Shown: positions 1-5,872, counted from the stretch's first letter. The stretch is 10,538 nt of DNA from Lachnospiraceae bacterium (GCA_017464045.1 JAFUEG010000248.1:1-10538); one strand, 5' to 3'. The notes: generated from the sequence alone by a model not told the origin. Numbers and translations: made by a program.

Positions 1-1051
1 CATCAACAGCATTTCTTACTCCCTTATCCTGTGCTATTTCCTCTCTGATACGCGTAAATATAATGACATTTGCATCAACTGCCATACCAATTGAAAGAAT
101 TATACCTGCTATACCCGGAAGAGTAAGAGTTACTGTTCTTACACTAAGGACAAGAAGCATAAGAACAACATATGAAACAAGTGCAACAGAAGCAAGGAAT
201 CCCGGCACAAGGTAAAGAACTATCATAAGAAGACATACAAGTCCAAAACCTATCGCACCAGCCATAAGGCTTGTAGATATAGCTTCTCTACCAAGCTTTG
301 CACCTACGATATTATACTGAAGCTGTGTAAGTTCGAGAGGAAGCGCACCAATCTTGATAGTTGATGCAAGTCTTTCTGCCTCATCATAATCAGACATACC
401 ATCTATAACAGCGTTTCCACCGGTTATAGCTGTCTTTACACGCGGTGCACTTACAACAGCGCCATCATATATTATATAAATGATATTTCCAACATTTACG
501 GAAGTGATATCTGCAAATTTATCTGCGCCTTCATTAGTGAACTGAAGCTGAACCAGATATTCTCTGATACCCGTTGTATCATTGGTATCAGTAGCCGGAT
601 TTGCTTCCTTAACATCGGAACCTGTGAGTGCTGCCTCATAATCAAGTCCCTGCGACCATAAAGAATAGTTTGCTTCATCAAGGAACAAAAGCTGTCCCGG
701 CTGACCGAGCTCATCAAGTATATCATGAGCATCATACTTTGAAGTATCTACAGGAATCTCAACAGTAATTCTGTCATCACCTTCCTTATAAACCTCACCC
801 TCGCTGCTGTACTCATCAACTCTTCGTTGAAGCTTATCTATAGTAGCATCAATCTCATCATCAGTAGGTTTCTCATCAACTATCTGATAAGTAACACTAA
901 GTCCCCCCTGAAGATCAAGACCCAAAGGGATATCCTTAGCCTTACCGGTTTTTTCCTTTCCTACACCTGCAATCGCCATATATATTGCTCCTGCAAGTAA
1001 AAGCAGGAAAACAAGCAGCTTAATTACAGCATCCTTCTTAGCTTTCTTCAT
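1..1051 (-). CDS. secD: Protein translocase subunit SecD (3' end outside window)
   Basis: SecD is the membrane subunit that, with SecF, helps the SecYEG/SecA translocase by using the proton motive force to pull exported proteins across the membrane. The 350 visible residues start MKKAKKD, followed by a first transmembrane helix at about 9-30. The SecD signature LGLDLQGG is at 43-50, a large extracytoplasmic P1-type region covers about 55-250, and transmembrane helices run from about 258 onward. The second signature, IGMAVDANVIIF, is at 321-332. The frame is open to the left edge, so roughly the last 60-100 residues are missing, and secF may follow outside. The ATG is preceded by AGGAG at 1059-1063 with 7 nt spacing. 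The start overlaps the end of the radical SAM maturase gene by 14 nt, so translation is probably coupled. Identification is secure from both motifs and the domain order. Confidence 0.96.
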   Translation of the reverse strand, partial: MKKAKKDAVIKLLVFLLLLAGAIYMAIAGVGKEKTGKAKDIPLGLDLQGGLSVTYQIVDEKPTDDEIDATIDKLQRRVDEYSSEGEVYKEGDDRITVEIPVDTSKYDAHDILDELGQPGQLLFLDEANYSLWSQGLDYEAALTGSDVKEANPATDTNDTTGIREYLVQLQFTNEGADKFADITSVNVGNIIYIIYDGAVVSAPRVKTAITGGNAVIDGMSDYDEAERLASTIKIGALPLELTQLQYNIVGAKLGREAISTSLMAGAIGFGLVCLLMIVLYLVPGFLASVALVSYVVLMLLVLSVRTVTLTLPGIAGIILSIGMAVDANVIIFTRIREEIAQDKGVRNAVD

Positions 1052-2153
1052 TTTTACACTCCTCTTCTAAATCGGCTAAAGCAGCCTTTATCATAATTGC
1101 ACATTCGACACGCTTTCGCTGCATCTTACAGCCGATGTCATATGTATCAAGTATACCGCCACTATAAAGGTAAGAGTTTGCCGCGCATCCTCCGCTGCAA
1201 TAAAATCTTGCAAAACAGTCCTTACAATTATCTTTGGCATATACATTGCATAGCTTGAATTCATTTACGACTTCAGTATTATCTATTCCGTCAAATACGG
1301 TTCCAAGCTTAAAACCATCTATACCTACAAACTGATGACACGGATATAGCTCACCCTGCGGTGTAACCGCCAGATACTCAGTTCCCGAGCCACAGCCTGA
1401 AAGTCTCTTATAAACACAAGGTCCGCCATTCAGGTCAAGCATATAATGGAAAAATGTAACAGGCTTTTTCTTCTTATATCTATCTATGATATCCAAAGCA
1501 AGCTTGTCGTATTCTTCAAAAATCTGAGGCAAATCTTCTTCTCTGATGGAATAATCCTCTGTTGGTGCTGCCACAACCGGTTCTATGGAAATCTCATCAA
1601 ATCCCAGGTTTGCCATCTCTTCAAAATCCTTAAAGAAATCGGTGTTATTTCTTGTAAATGTGCCTCTTACATAGTAGCTCTTGTCTCCGCGTTTCTCGAC
1701 AAATTTCTTAAACTTCGGAACTATTATGTCGTAACTTCCTTTTCCGTTTCTGGTAGGGCGCATAAGATCATTGATACATTTACGACCGTCCAAGCTTAAA
1801 ACAACATTGGATATTTCCTTATTACAAAACTCGATTACATCATCATCTATTAAAACTCCGTTTGTCGTAAGAGTAAACCGGAAGTTCTTATTAAACTCTT
1901 TTTCCTTACTTCGACCGTATTCGACAATCTTTTTAACAACATCAAAATTCATGAGCGGTTCCCCGCCAAAGAAATCGACTTCAAGATTTACTCTGTTGCC
2001 GGAATTTTCTATAAGAAAGTCTATCGCCTTTTTACCTACATCAAGGCTCATAAGCTCACGTTTTTGACCATGATACTCTCCCTCATCCGCAAAGCAGTAC
2101 TTACAGGCAAGGTTACAATCATGTGCTATGTGAAGGCATAAGGCTTTGACCAC
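1038..2153 (-). CDS. scfB: SCIFF radical SAM maturase, catalytic core (3' part of split scfB)
   Basis: This is the catalytic part of the enzyme that forms the thioether cross-link in the SCIFF peptide, using S-adenosylmethionine and iron-sulfur clusters in the cytoplasm. Residue numbers count from the GTG at 2153. The radical SAM cluster motif CX3CX2C is C13, C17 and C20 in HDCNLACKYC, and GGEP is at 63-66. The C-terminal SPASM/twitch region holds the auxiliary-cluster cysteines, with cysteines at 246, 254, 272, 302, 310, 313, 319, 323, 342 and 351. The opening VKALCLHIAHDCN is typical of SCIFF maturases (CteB, ScfB). In the family this core is fused to an N-terminal RRE domain. Here that domain lies in another frame just upstream (2126-2434). 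The GTG has only a weak AAGAG upstream, so independent initiation is uncertain; coupled re-initiation, frameshifting or a one-base sequence error are all possible. The 3' end overlaps secD by 14 nt. Confidence 0.92.
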   Translation of the reverse strand: MVKALCLHIAHDCNLACKYCFADEGEYHGQKRELMSLDVGKKAIDFLIENSGNRVNLEVDFFGGEPLMNFDVVKKIVEYGRSKEKEFNKNFRFTLTTNGVLIDDDVIEFCNKEISNVVLSLDGRKCINDLMRPTRNGKGSYDIIVPKFKKFVEKRGDKSYYVRGTFTRNNTDFFKDFEEMANLGFDEISIEPVVAAPTEDYSIREEDLPQIFEEYDKLALDIIDRYKKKKPVTFFHYMLDLNGGPCVYKRLSGCGSGTEYLAVTPQGELYPCHQFVGIDGFKLGTVFDGIDNTEVVNEFKLCNVYAKDNCKDCFARFYCSGGCAANSYLYSGGILDTYDIGCKMQRKRVECAIMIKAALADLEEECKNEES

Positions 2154-2434
2154 TGTTTTCTCTTTTTAAAATCAATTATGACATCCTTATATACATCCTC
2201 AGTAAAAAGCTGTCCGCTTTCTTTTAACTCCTCTATATCAGAGTATGCCTCATAGATGTCATATTCCGAATATTTATCACCGTACTTTTCAATGATTGCC
2301 TTAGCGATAGATTTTCTATCCTTTTCTTCATACATGGCAATCATATCATACACAAGCTCGTCCACCACATGAACAGAGCCACTGCATACATCAAGAACGA
2401 TATAGTATCCGTTGTTGATATATTGATAAACCAT
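2126..2434 (-). CDS. scfB: SCIFF maturase RRE domain (5' part of frame-split scfB)
   Basis: This 102-residue frame is the N-terminal RiPP recognition element (PqqD-like fold) of the SCIFF maturase, which binds the precursor leader and presents it to the radical SAM core. The start MVYQYINNGYYIVLDVCSGS and the following VHVVDELVYD match what I know of SCIFF maturase N termini, as does LFTEDVYKDVIIDFKKRK near the end (about residues 76-93). In the intact family the next residues are a short linker and then VVKALCLHIAHDCN. Here that sequence continues in the -1 frame, and this frame adds nine unrelated residues (QWSKPYAFT) before a TAG. The ATG has an excellent AGGAG at 2443-2447 with 8 nt spacing. 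It overlaps the core frame by 28 nt. It may be the 5' part of a frameshifted single gene (pseudogene or sequence error) or a genuinely separate RRE protein acting in trans. Confidence 0.88.
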   Translation of the reverse strand: MVYQYINNGYYIVLDVCSGSVHVVDELVYDMIAMYEEKDRKSIAKAIIEKYGDKYSEYDIYEAYSDIEELKESGQLFTEDVYKDVIIDFKKRKQWSKPYAFT

Positions 2435-2471
2435 CTGTGGTACTCCTAAAATATTTGCTCTTTTAATAACG

Positions 2472-2510
2472 CAACTAAAGAGGACTATCCAAGATAATCC
2501 CCTTTAATTA
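2472..2510 (-). promoter_or_regulatory. Hairpin between scfA and scfB
   Basis: The RNA of the minus strand can form an 18-bp stem with four G-U pairs and a 3-nt TTG loop. The inner 13 pairs are AAAGGGGATTATC against GATAGTCCTCTTT. It lies between the peptide stop (2581) and the maturase ribosome binding site (2443-2447). The bases after the stem (CGTTATTAAAAG) do not form a clean U-run, so it is not a textbook terminator. A partial terminator, or a 3' stabiliser or processing site that yields more peptide mRNA than maturase mRNA, would fit common RiPP operon logic. That role is inference; the stem itself is visible. Confidence 0.5.
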
Positions 2511-2580
2511 GTGCATAAATCTTCAAATAACTCTAAATATTCAAATTCATCTGCACCAGGATATTATGTATTATCTTCTA

Positions 2581-2721
2581 TTATTTATTCTCACAACTCT
2601 GATTACCAACTGTACATGAAGTCTTGCAAGCTGACTGACATGAAGTCTGGCACTCACCACAACCGCCCTTAACTACAGTGCTGTTTAAAGTCTTATCTGT
2701 TAAAGTCTTGATTCTCTTCAT
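2581..2721 (-). CDS. scfA: SCIFF ranthipeptide precursor (six cysteines in forty-five residues)
   Basis: This short gene encodes a 46-residue ribosomally made peptide that is the substrate of the adjacent radical SAM maturase. It starts MKRIKTLTDKTLNSTVVKG (leader, bound by the RRE domain in this family), and the core GGCGECQTSCQSACKTSC follows at residues 19-36. The six cysteines are C21, C24, C28, C32, C36 and C43. In the studied homologue CteA the maturase CteB links Cys32 to Thr37 by a thioether; C32 and T37 are both present here at the same positions. The ATG has a perfect AGGAGG at 2730-2735 with 8 nt spacing. No protease or dedicated exporter is seen beside it, which is usual for SCIFF loci. 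The mature product's role is not settled; work in clostridia points to regulation of metabolism and population behaviour. Identification is very secure. Confidence 0.97.
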   Translation of the reverse strand: MKRIKTLTDKTLNSTVVKGGCGECQTSCQSACKTSCTVGNQSCENK

Positions 2722-2747
2722 CCTTACATCCTCCTGATTTTATCTAT

Positions 2748-2769
2748 CGATTTATATTTGCATAAATCG
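2748..2769 (-). promoter_or_regulatory. Perfect 8-bp hairpin in the scfA leader
   Basis: CGATTTAT and ATAAATCG flank a 6-nt loop in the 5' untranslated region, 12 nt upstream of the AGGAGG of scfA. It shares bases with a second inverted repeat (2756-2789), so the two structures exclude each other. The stem is AT-rich and of modest stability. A role in mRNA stability or as part of an operator is only inferred. Confidence 0.35.
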
Positions 2770-2789
2770 CCCTTTTCGTGCATGCAAAT
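2756..2789. promoter_or_regulatory. Inverted repeat ATTTGCAT-N18-ATGCAAAT at the scfA start site (operator candidate)
   Basis: Two perfectly inverted 8-mers, ATTTGCAT at 2756-2763 and ATGCAAAT at 2782-2789, are separated by 18 bp. They lie just downstream of the TATAAT box at 2791-2796, so one arm covers the expected transcription start. The centre-to-centre spacing of 26 bp is somewhat over two helical turns. The placement suits a repressor site for a dimer, but no regulator gene is seen nearby and chance occurrence in AT-rich DNA is possible. Confidence 0.35.
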
Positions 2790-2790
2790 T

Positions 2791-2799
2791 ATTATATCA
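2791..2799 (-). promoter_or_regulatory. Extended -10 promoter of scfA
   Basis: On the minus strand TGATATAAT gives a perfect TATAAT -10 hexamer with the TGn extension. The -35 region 17 nt upstream (TTTTCT) is poor, which is typical where an extended -10 compensates. The expected start near 2784 would leave a leader of about 60 nt before the scfA ATG. No other gene boundary explains it, and the transcript would run through scfA, scfB and probably secD. Confidence 0.6.
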
Positions 2800-2828
2800 C
2801 AACTTTTTTATAAAGAAAAGCTATTTTT

Positions 2829-3191
2829 TTAACTAATCATTCCTCCGAGAGTACCACCGCAAAGGCACAAAATTATAGTACTTAATCCCTTAGCTGCAAT
2901 AACATTGTCACCATGAGAAATAAGAAGTGATGCAATAAGTATAATACCTACATAAAGTGCTCCAAGTAAAAGGCCCCAGATATACTTCTTTTCTTTCATT
3001 CTTTTTCCTATAACTATACCACCTATGGCACTCGAAATTATATATGTAAGCGTAATTGCAACATTTACCTTACTCTCATCAAGTCCAAGCTTATACATAA
3101 AAAAAGCTATGCCAAGCAAAAGTACACCGGTAACAAGATAAGCTATTATAAGTGCCCTCAAAACATTTATGAGTCTGCCTGCCGCTGTCAA
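2829..3191 (-). CDS. Small four-helix membrane protein, TIGR04086 type
   Basis: This is a 120-residue protein that is nearly all membrane: helices at about 8-29, 42-60, 69-90 and 97-116, with a basic loop KRMKEKK between the second and third. Its size, four-helix layout and position immediately before a SCIFF/secD locus match the TIGR04086 family of uncharacterised Firmicutes membrane proteins; this is recalled, not searched. No catalytic motif is seen and its function is unknown. I place the start at the TTG at 3191, because GGAGG at 3200-3204 is 8 nt from it. The in-frame GTG at 3198-3200 touches that ribosome binding site and so cannot be served by it. A 52-nt gap separates the gene from the antiporter upstream. 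Standing next to scfA with its own promoter in between suggests a linked but separately controlled role. Confidence 0.8.
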   Translation of the reverse strand: MTAAGRLINVLRALIIAYLVTGVLLLGIAFFMYKLGLDESKVNVAITLTYIISSAIGGIVIGKRMKEKKYIWGLLLGALYVGIILIASLLISHGDNVIAAKGLSTIILCLCGGTLGGMIS

Positions 3192-3223
3192 TAAAGCCAC
3201 CTCCGTTTATTTATTAATCTACA

Positions 3224-3251
3224 ATAATAAATATATGCGGATTACGGACAA
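3224..3251 (-). promoter_or_regulatory. Possible promoter of the small membrane protein gene
   Basis: TTGTCC at 3246-3251 (4 of 6 match to TTGACA) and TATTAT at 3224-3229 (5 of 6 match to TATAAT) are separated by 16 bp, just after the antiporter stop codon. Initiation near 3217 would give a leader of about 25 nt carrying GGAGG. In AT-rich DNA such matches arise easily, and read-through from the antiporter is the alternative. Confidence 0.35.
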
Positions 3252-3252
3252 T

Positions 3253-4428
3253 TTATGACGTTGTTATCTCCCCAGCCTTCTTCAAAACCATCTTTGTTAT
3301 CACCGGACCAAGAAGTTCATATATAACAACACCACACAAAACTATAGTTTTTATCTTGCCTCCATAATCAGGCAGTGTAGCAGCAGCTGATGAAGCAAGA
3401 CCAATCGCAACGCCCTCCTGTGGTATGAGTGTCAGACCAAGCCATTTAATCACAGACTTTGGAGCCTTGGTAATCCTTGCGCCAAATGACGCTCCAAGAT
3501 ACTTTCCGATTACTCTTCCTACAACATAAATCGATCCAACAGCTCCTACAGTTGTGATAACAGTTACGTCCAAAGATGCACCCGAGATAATGAAAAACAT
3601 CATATATATAGGAGGTGTAATCCTCTCAACCGGCTCATAAATTTTATCACTAAACTTCGATAGATTAACAAATGTAGCAGAAAGCATCATACATGCAAGC
3701 AGTGATGAAAAACCAACCTCATCCGAAACACCCAGGCAAACAAATATCATCATAATTGTTACAGCGAGTCTGTTTCCACGACCGGTATAAAGCTTAACAA
3801 GAAATGCCATGATTATACCGAGTATTATACCAAAGGCAATACCGCCTAAAAGTTCTATACACGGCTCAAGCATAAGTCTTGCAAATGATACCTTGCCATG
3901 TGCTCTTATAACATTTGCAACTGCCATGGATATACCAAACGCCATAAGTGCTACAGCATCATCCAATGCTACAACCGGCAAAAGAGTCTGTGAAACAGGT
4001 CCCTTAGCCTTGTATTGCTTAACTATCATAAGTGTTGATGCAGCTGCTGTAGCAGAAGCTATAGCTCCCATTGCAAGAGCAAATGTTACATCAAAACCGC
4101 ATAAAAGCATGATTGTATCAACAACTATTACCGCACCAAGTCCCTCGGTTATTCCGATTACTATCGGTGCCTTACCAATCTTCTTTAAAAACTTTATCTT
4201 AAATTCCGCTCCTATGGAAAACGCAATAAAACCAAGCGCAACCTCGGATATTATGGATACACTGTCCAAAAAATCCTGTGATAAAAGCTTAATACAATTC
4301 GGACCGATAAGAAGTCCTATAACCAGATAGCCGGTTACATTCGGTAATTTTAATTTTTTAACTATCTTTCCGGCGATAAGTGCTGCAAAAAGCATTATCG
4401 CAATATTTGTAAGAGTATTCAGTTCCAT
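3253..4428 (-). CDS. CPA-family cation:proton antiporter (Na_H_Exchanger domain)
   Basis: This 391-residue polytopic protein exchanges a monovalent cation (Na+ or K+; the sequence does not decide) for protons across the cytoplasmic membrane. About 11-12 hydrophobic helices fill its whole length. The N-terminal family motif LKLPNVTGYLVIGLLIGP is at 26-43. The core segment ASATAAASTLMIVKQYKAKG at 124-143 is followed by LLPVVALDDAVAL, in which D156-D157 form the acidic pair expected to bind the transported ions. The length equals the transport domain alone: the C-terminal RCK/TrkA nucleotide-binding domain found in many CPA2 proteins is missing. The ATG is 2 nt after the stop of the PII-like gene, with AGGTG 7 nt upstream inside that gene, so the two are translated together and the small protein is a natural candidate for a regulatory partner. 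KefB/GerN-like labels are possible but not demonstrable. Confidence 0.88.
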   Translation of the reverse strand: MELNTLTNIAIMLFAALIAGKIVKKLKLPNVTGYLVIGLLIGPNCIKLLSQDFLDSVSIISEVALGFIAFSIGAEFKIKFLKKIGKAPIVIGITEGLGAVIVVDTIMLLCGFDVTFALAMGAIASATAAASTLMIVKQYKAKGPVSQTLLPVVALDDAVALMAFGISMAVANVIRAHGKVSFARLMLEPCIELLGGIAFGIILGIIMAFLVKLYTGRGNRLAVTIMMIFVCLGVSDEVGFSSLLACMMLSATFVNLSKFSDKIYEPVERITPPIYMMFFIISGASLDVTVITTVGAVGSIYVVGRVIGKYLGASFGARITKAPKSVIKWLGLTLIPQEGVAIGLASSAAATLPDYGGKIKTIVLCGVVIYELLGPVITKMVLKKAGEITTS

Positions 4429-4430
4429 TT

Positions 4431-4769
4431 TTATGCACCTAGTCCCTCTACAAATAATACAGGTACAGCAAACATAATACCAGTGTTAGGTTCATCAAGA
4501 CCAACAACATCTCTTATTACTTCTTTAGCTTTTTCCATCTCTGCATCATCCATAACAAAAAGCATAGTCTTTACAGTCTCATGCTCATCATCATCCGCAA
4601 GTATAGATTTTAGCATACTAAACATTGGAAGGTCATCCATCTTCTCTATAATGCTTGCCATACCGACACCATCAAGTATGGTTCCGCCATGTACACCATT
4701 TTCAGCAAGTTCCTTACAAAGCTCGTTGACCAAATTTGCTTTTTTCAAAATTACAAACAAAAGATTCAT
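4431..4769 (-). CDS. PII-like (GlnB-fold) protein, probable partner of the antiporter
   Basis: This 112-residue soluble protein reads as a divergent member of the PII/CutA-like ferredoxin-fold superfamily. MNLLFVILKKANLVNELCKELAENGVHGGT resembles the first strand-helix-strand of PII. A variable acidic stretch at about 40-65 stands where PII has its T-loop, TVKTMLFVMDDAEMEKAKEV looks like strand 3 and helix 2, and GIMFAVPVLFVEGL (97-110) resembles the GxIFVxPV strand of PII. The Tyr51-type modification motif is not seen. PII-like proteins commonly bind nucleotides and control a neighbouring transporter; here the neighbour is the co-translated antiporter. Start: the ATG at 4769 has AAGGA at 4776-4780, spaced 6 nt. 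An in-frame upstream ATG at 4859 would begin inside the inverted-repeat element and lacks support. Fold assignment is by eye, so the name is tentative while the gene itself is solid. Confidence 0.7.
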   Translation of the reverse strand: MNLLFVILKKANLVNELCKELAENGVHGGTILDGVGMASIIEKMDDLPMFSMLKSILADDDEHETVKTMLFVMDDAEMEKAKEVIRDVVGLDEPNTGIMFAVPVLFVEGLGA

Positions 4770-4789
4770 AATAGTTCCTTTCTTTTTTC

Positions 4790-4993
4790 GGTTGCATGCC
4801 GAATACAATCTACTTTTTGTTTTTGGATATTCGAATATGATTAAGTCCATCGCAGGCACGCTCTCGCTACTCTCAAACGCAGCGGTACTAAACTCGCAAG
4901 CTCGTTAAGTACCGGCGTTTTCAAAGTACCTGCTTATGGACTTATCATATTCGAATATCCATAAACTTTTAGGACAGTATTCGGTATGCAACC
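4790..4993. repeat. 204-bp imperfect inverted-repeat element, MITE-like
   Basis: The termini GGTTGCATGCCGAATAC (4790-4806) and GTATTCGGTATGCAACC (4977-4993) are inverted repeats with one mismatch. Inside them, 4824-4849 and 4937-4961 pair over about 25 bp with one gap, each containing the self-complementary ATATTCGAATAT (4827-4838 and 4947-4958). Further in, GCAGGCAC pairs with GTACCTGC, and CGGTACT (4883-4889) with AGTACCG (4908-4914), around a central loop. T-runs flank both ends (4783-4788 and 4994-4998), possibly an insertion duplication. It carries no credible gene. It lies wholly between the HAD stop and the ribosome binding site of the PII-like gene, so any transcript through it would fold into a long stem. 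Mobile element versus conserved structured RNA cannot be decided here. Confidence 0.7.
4977..4993. repeat. Right terminal inverted repeat of the 204-bp element
   Basis: The 17-bp end GTATTCGGTATGCAACC matches the complement of the left end (4790-4806) at 16 of 17 positions. It is followed at once by five Ts. Confidence 0.6.
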
Positions 4994-5027
4994 TTTTTAA
5001 ATTCAATTATTTTAAATACTTTATAAT

Positions 5028-5675
5028 TTAAATTAAGTCACATATATTTTTAATATTGTCATAAACTTGTTTAGTGTATTTTTTTGTAGTTTCATTAGGT
5101 TTTATAAGGTCGATTACCATAACCGGATACATACCGGCTCGTCCGGCATATACTATGCCGTTTAGGGAATCCTCGACTGCTATTGCATTTTCCGGTTTTA
5201 CGTCCAATGCCTTACAAGCCTTAAGATAAATGTCAGGATCAGGCTTACTGTGTTCCACCATGTCACCATATATAAATACATCAAAATATTTGTTCATATC
5301 GTTCGCATTTAGATATTTTTTTGCGCGCTCACTCTGCGTTGAGGTAGCAAGTGCAGTTTTAATACCTTTTTCTTTCAAATACTCCAGAGTTTCTAATGCT
5401 CCATCCTTAAACTCAACACCATTCGCAACAACATGGGCTTCAAAGTTTTCCATAACTCTGTCTCGAAATTCCAGATATTCTATACCTCGCCCGACAATCG
5501 CCTCAAACCTCGGTTTATTGTCAAACTTTGTCCCACCTGCAACTGCCTCACAGGCCTTGGTCATGATATCTGAAGGAACACCTCTTTTAGTTCCTTCTTC
5601 CATATAAAATCTCCTATACAGTTTTTCAGTATCAAAGATTACTCCGTCCATATCAAAAACTACAGCTTCAAACAT
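5028..5675 (-). CDS. HAD-superfamily phosphatase, beta-phosphoglucomutase-like
   Basis: This is a soluble 215-residue hydrolase of HAD subfamily IA, which removes phosphate from (or, in phosphoglucomutases, moves it on) small phosphorylated metabolites, often sugar phosphates, via a phospho-aspartate. All four HAD motifs are present: motif I DMDGV with nucleophile D8 and acid/base D10; motif II ALATST around T111; motif III K144 in SKPDPDIY; and motif IV AVEDS with E168 and D169. A helical cap sits between motif I and motif II (about 16-90). The length is normal for the family, and the ATG has AGGAG at 5684-5688 with 8 nt spacing. The true substrate cannot be told from sequence. It stands between the surface protein and the inverted-repeat element and has no obvious functional tie to either. 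Confidence 0.9.
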   Translation of the reverse strand: MFEAVVFDMDGVIFDTEKLYRRFYMEEGTKRGVPSDIMTKACEAVAGGTKFDNKPRFEAIVGRGIEYLEFRDRVMENFEAHVVANGVEFKDGALETLEYLKEKGIKTALATSTQSERAKKYLNANDMNKYFDVFIYGDMVEHSKPDPDIYLKACKALDVKPENAIAVEDSLNGIVYAGRAGMYPVMVIDLIKPNETTKKYTKQVYDNIKNICDLI

Positions 5676-5726
5676 CCAATCTTCTCCTAATAACTTTTTT
5701 GATGTAATTCATTTATGTAATACAAT

Positions 5727-5760
5727 AATCGGAGAATTAAGACATCTTAATTCTCCGATT
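5727..5760. terminator. 16-bp perfect hairpin after the surface-protein gene
   Basis: AATCGGAGAATTAAGA and its exact complement TCTTAATTCTCCGATT are separated by only CA. The hairpin lies 112 nt after the stop of the large surface-protein gene and 51 nt before the HAD start, the place expected for a terminator. The downstream minus-strand sequence ATTGTATTACAT is T-rich but not a clean U-run, so efficiency is uncertain. An attenuator or mRNA-stability stem for the HAD gene is the alternative. Confidence 0.6.
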
Positions 5761-5872
5761 AAATTATATAATCTCGCTTAACAAATCAACGGGAAGTTTC
5801 AAGTCAAAGCTACATTCATACAATCATAATGCTGCTTTTCATCGTTTTGTACCATCATTCACATTTTGTCAA

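Noticed and set aside
2150..2171. Canonical -1 ribosomal slippery heptamer at the scfB frame switch
   Set aside because: The in-frame codons TTT AAA AAG AGA AAA CAG do not fit X XXY YYZ with good re-pairing in both sites; only A-run slippage remains possible, so no programmed frameshift is claimed.
3198..3200. GTG as start of the small membrane protein
   Set aside because: It overlaps GGAGG at 3200-3204; the TTG at 3191 has the correct 8-nt spacing from the same site.
3809..4330. Plus-strand open frame of 173 codons inside the antiporter gene
   Set aside because: It is an antisense shadow of a well-recognised gene: low-complexity Ser/Ala/Ile/Pro composition and no family resemblance. The other plus-strand frames in the window are of the same kind.
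4770..4859. Upstream ATG extending the PII-like protein by 30 residues
   Set aside because: The extension would be translated mostly from the inverted-repeat element, is unlike the family, and lacks a ribosome binding site; the ATG at 4769 has a good one.
5763..5789. Promoter-like TTGATT with TATAAT before the HAD gene
   Set aside because: The spacing of 15 bp is short and the strong hairpin at 5727-5760 would lie between it and the gene; too weak to annotate.
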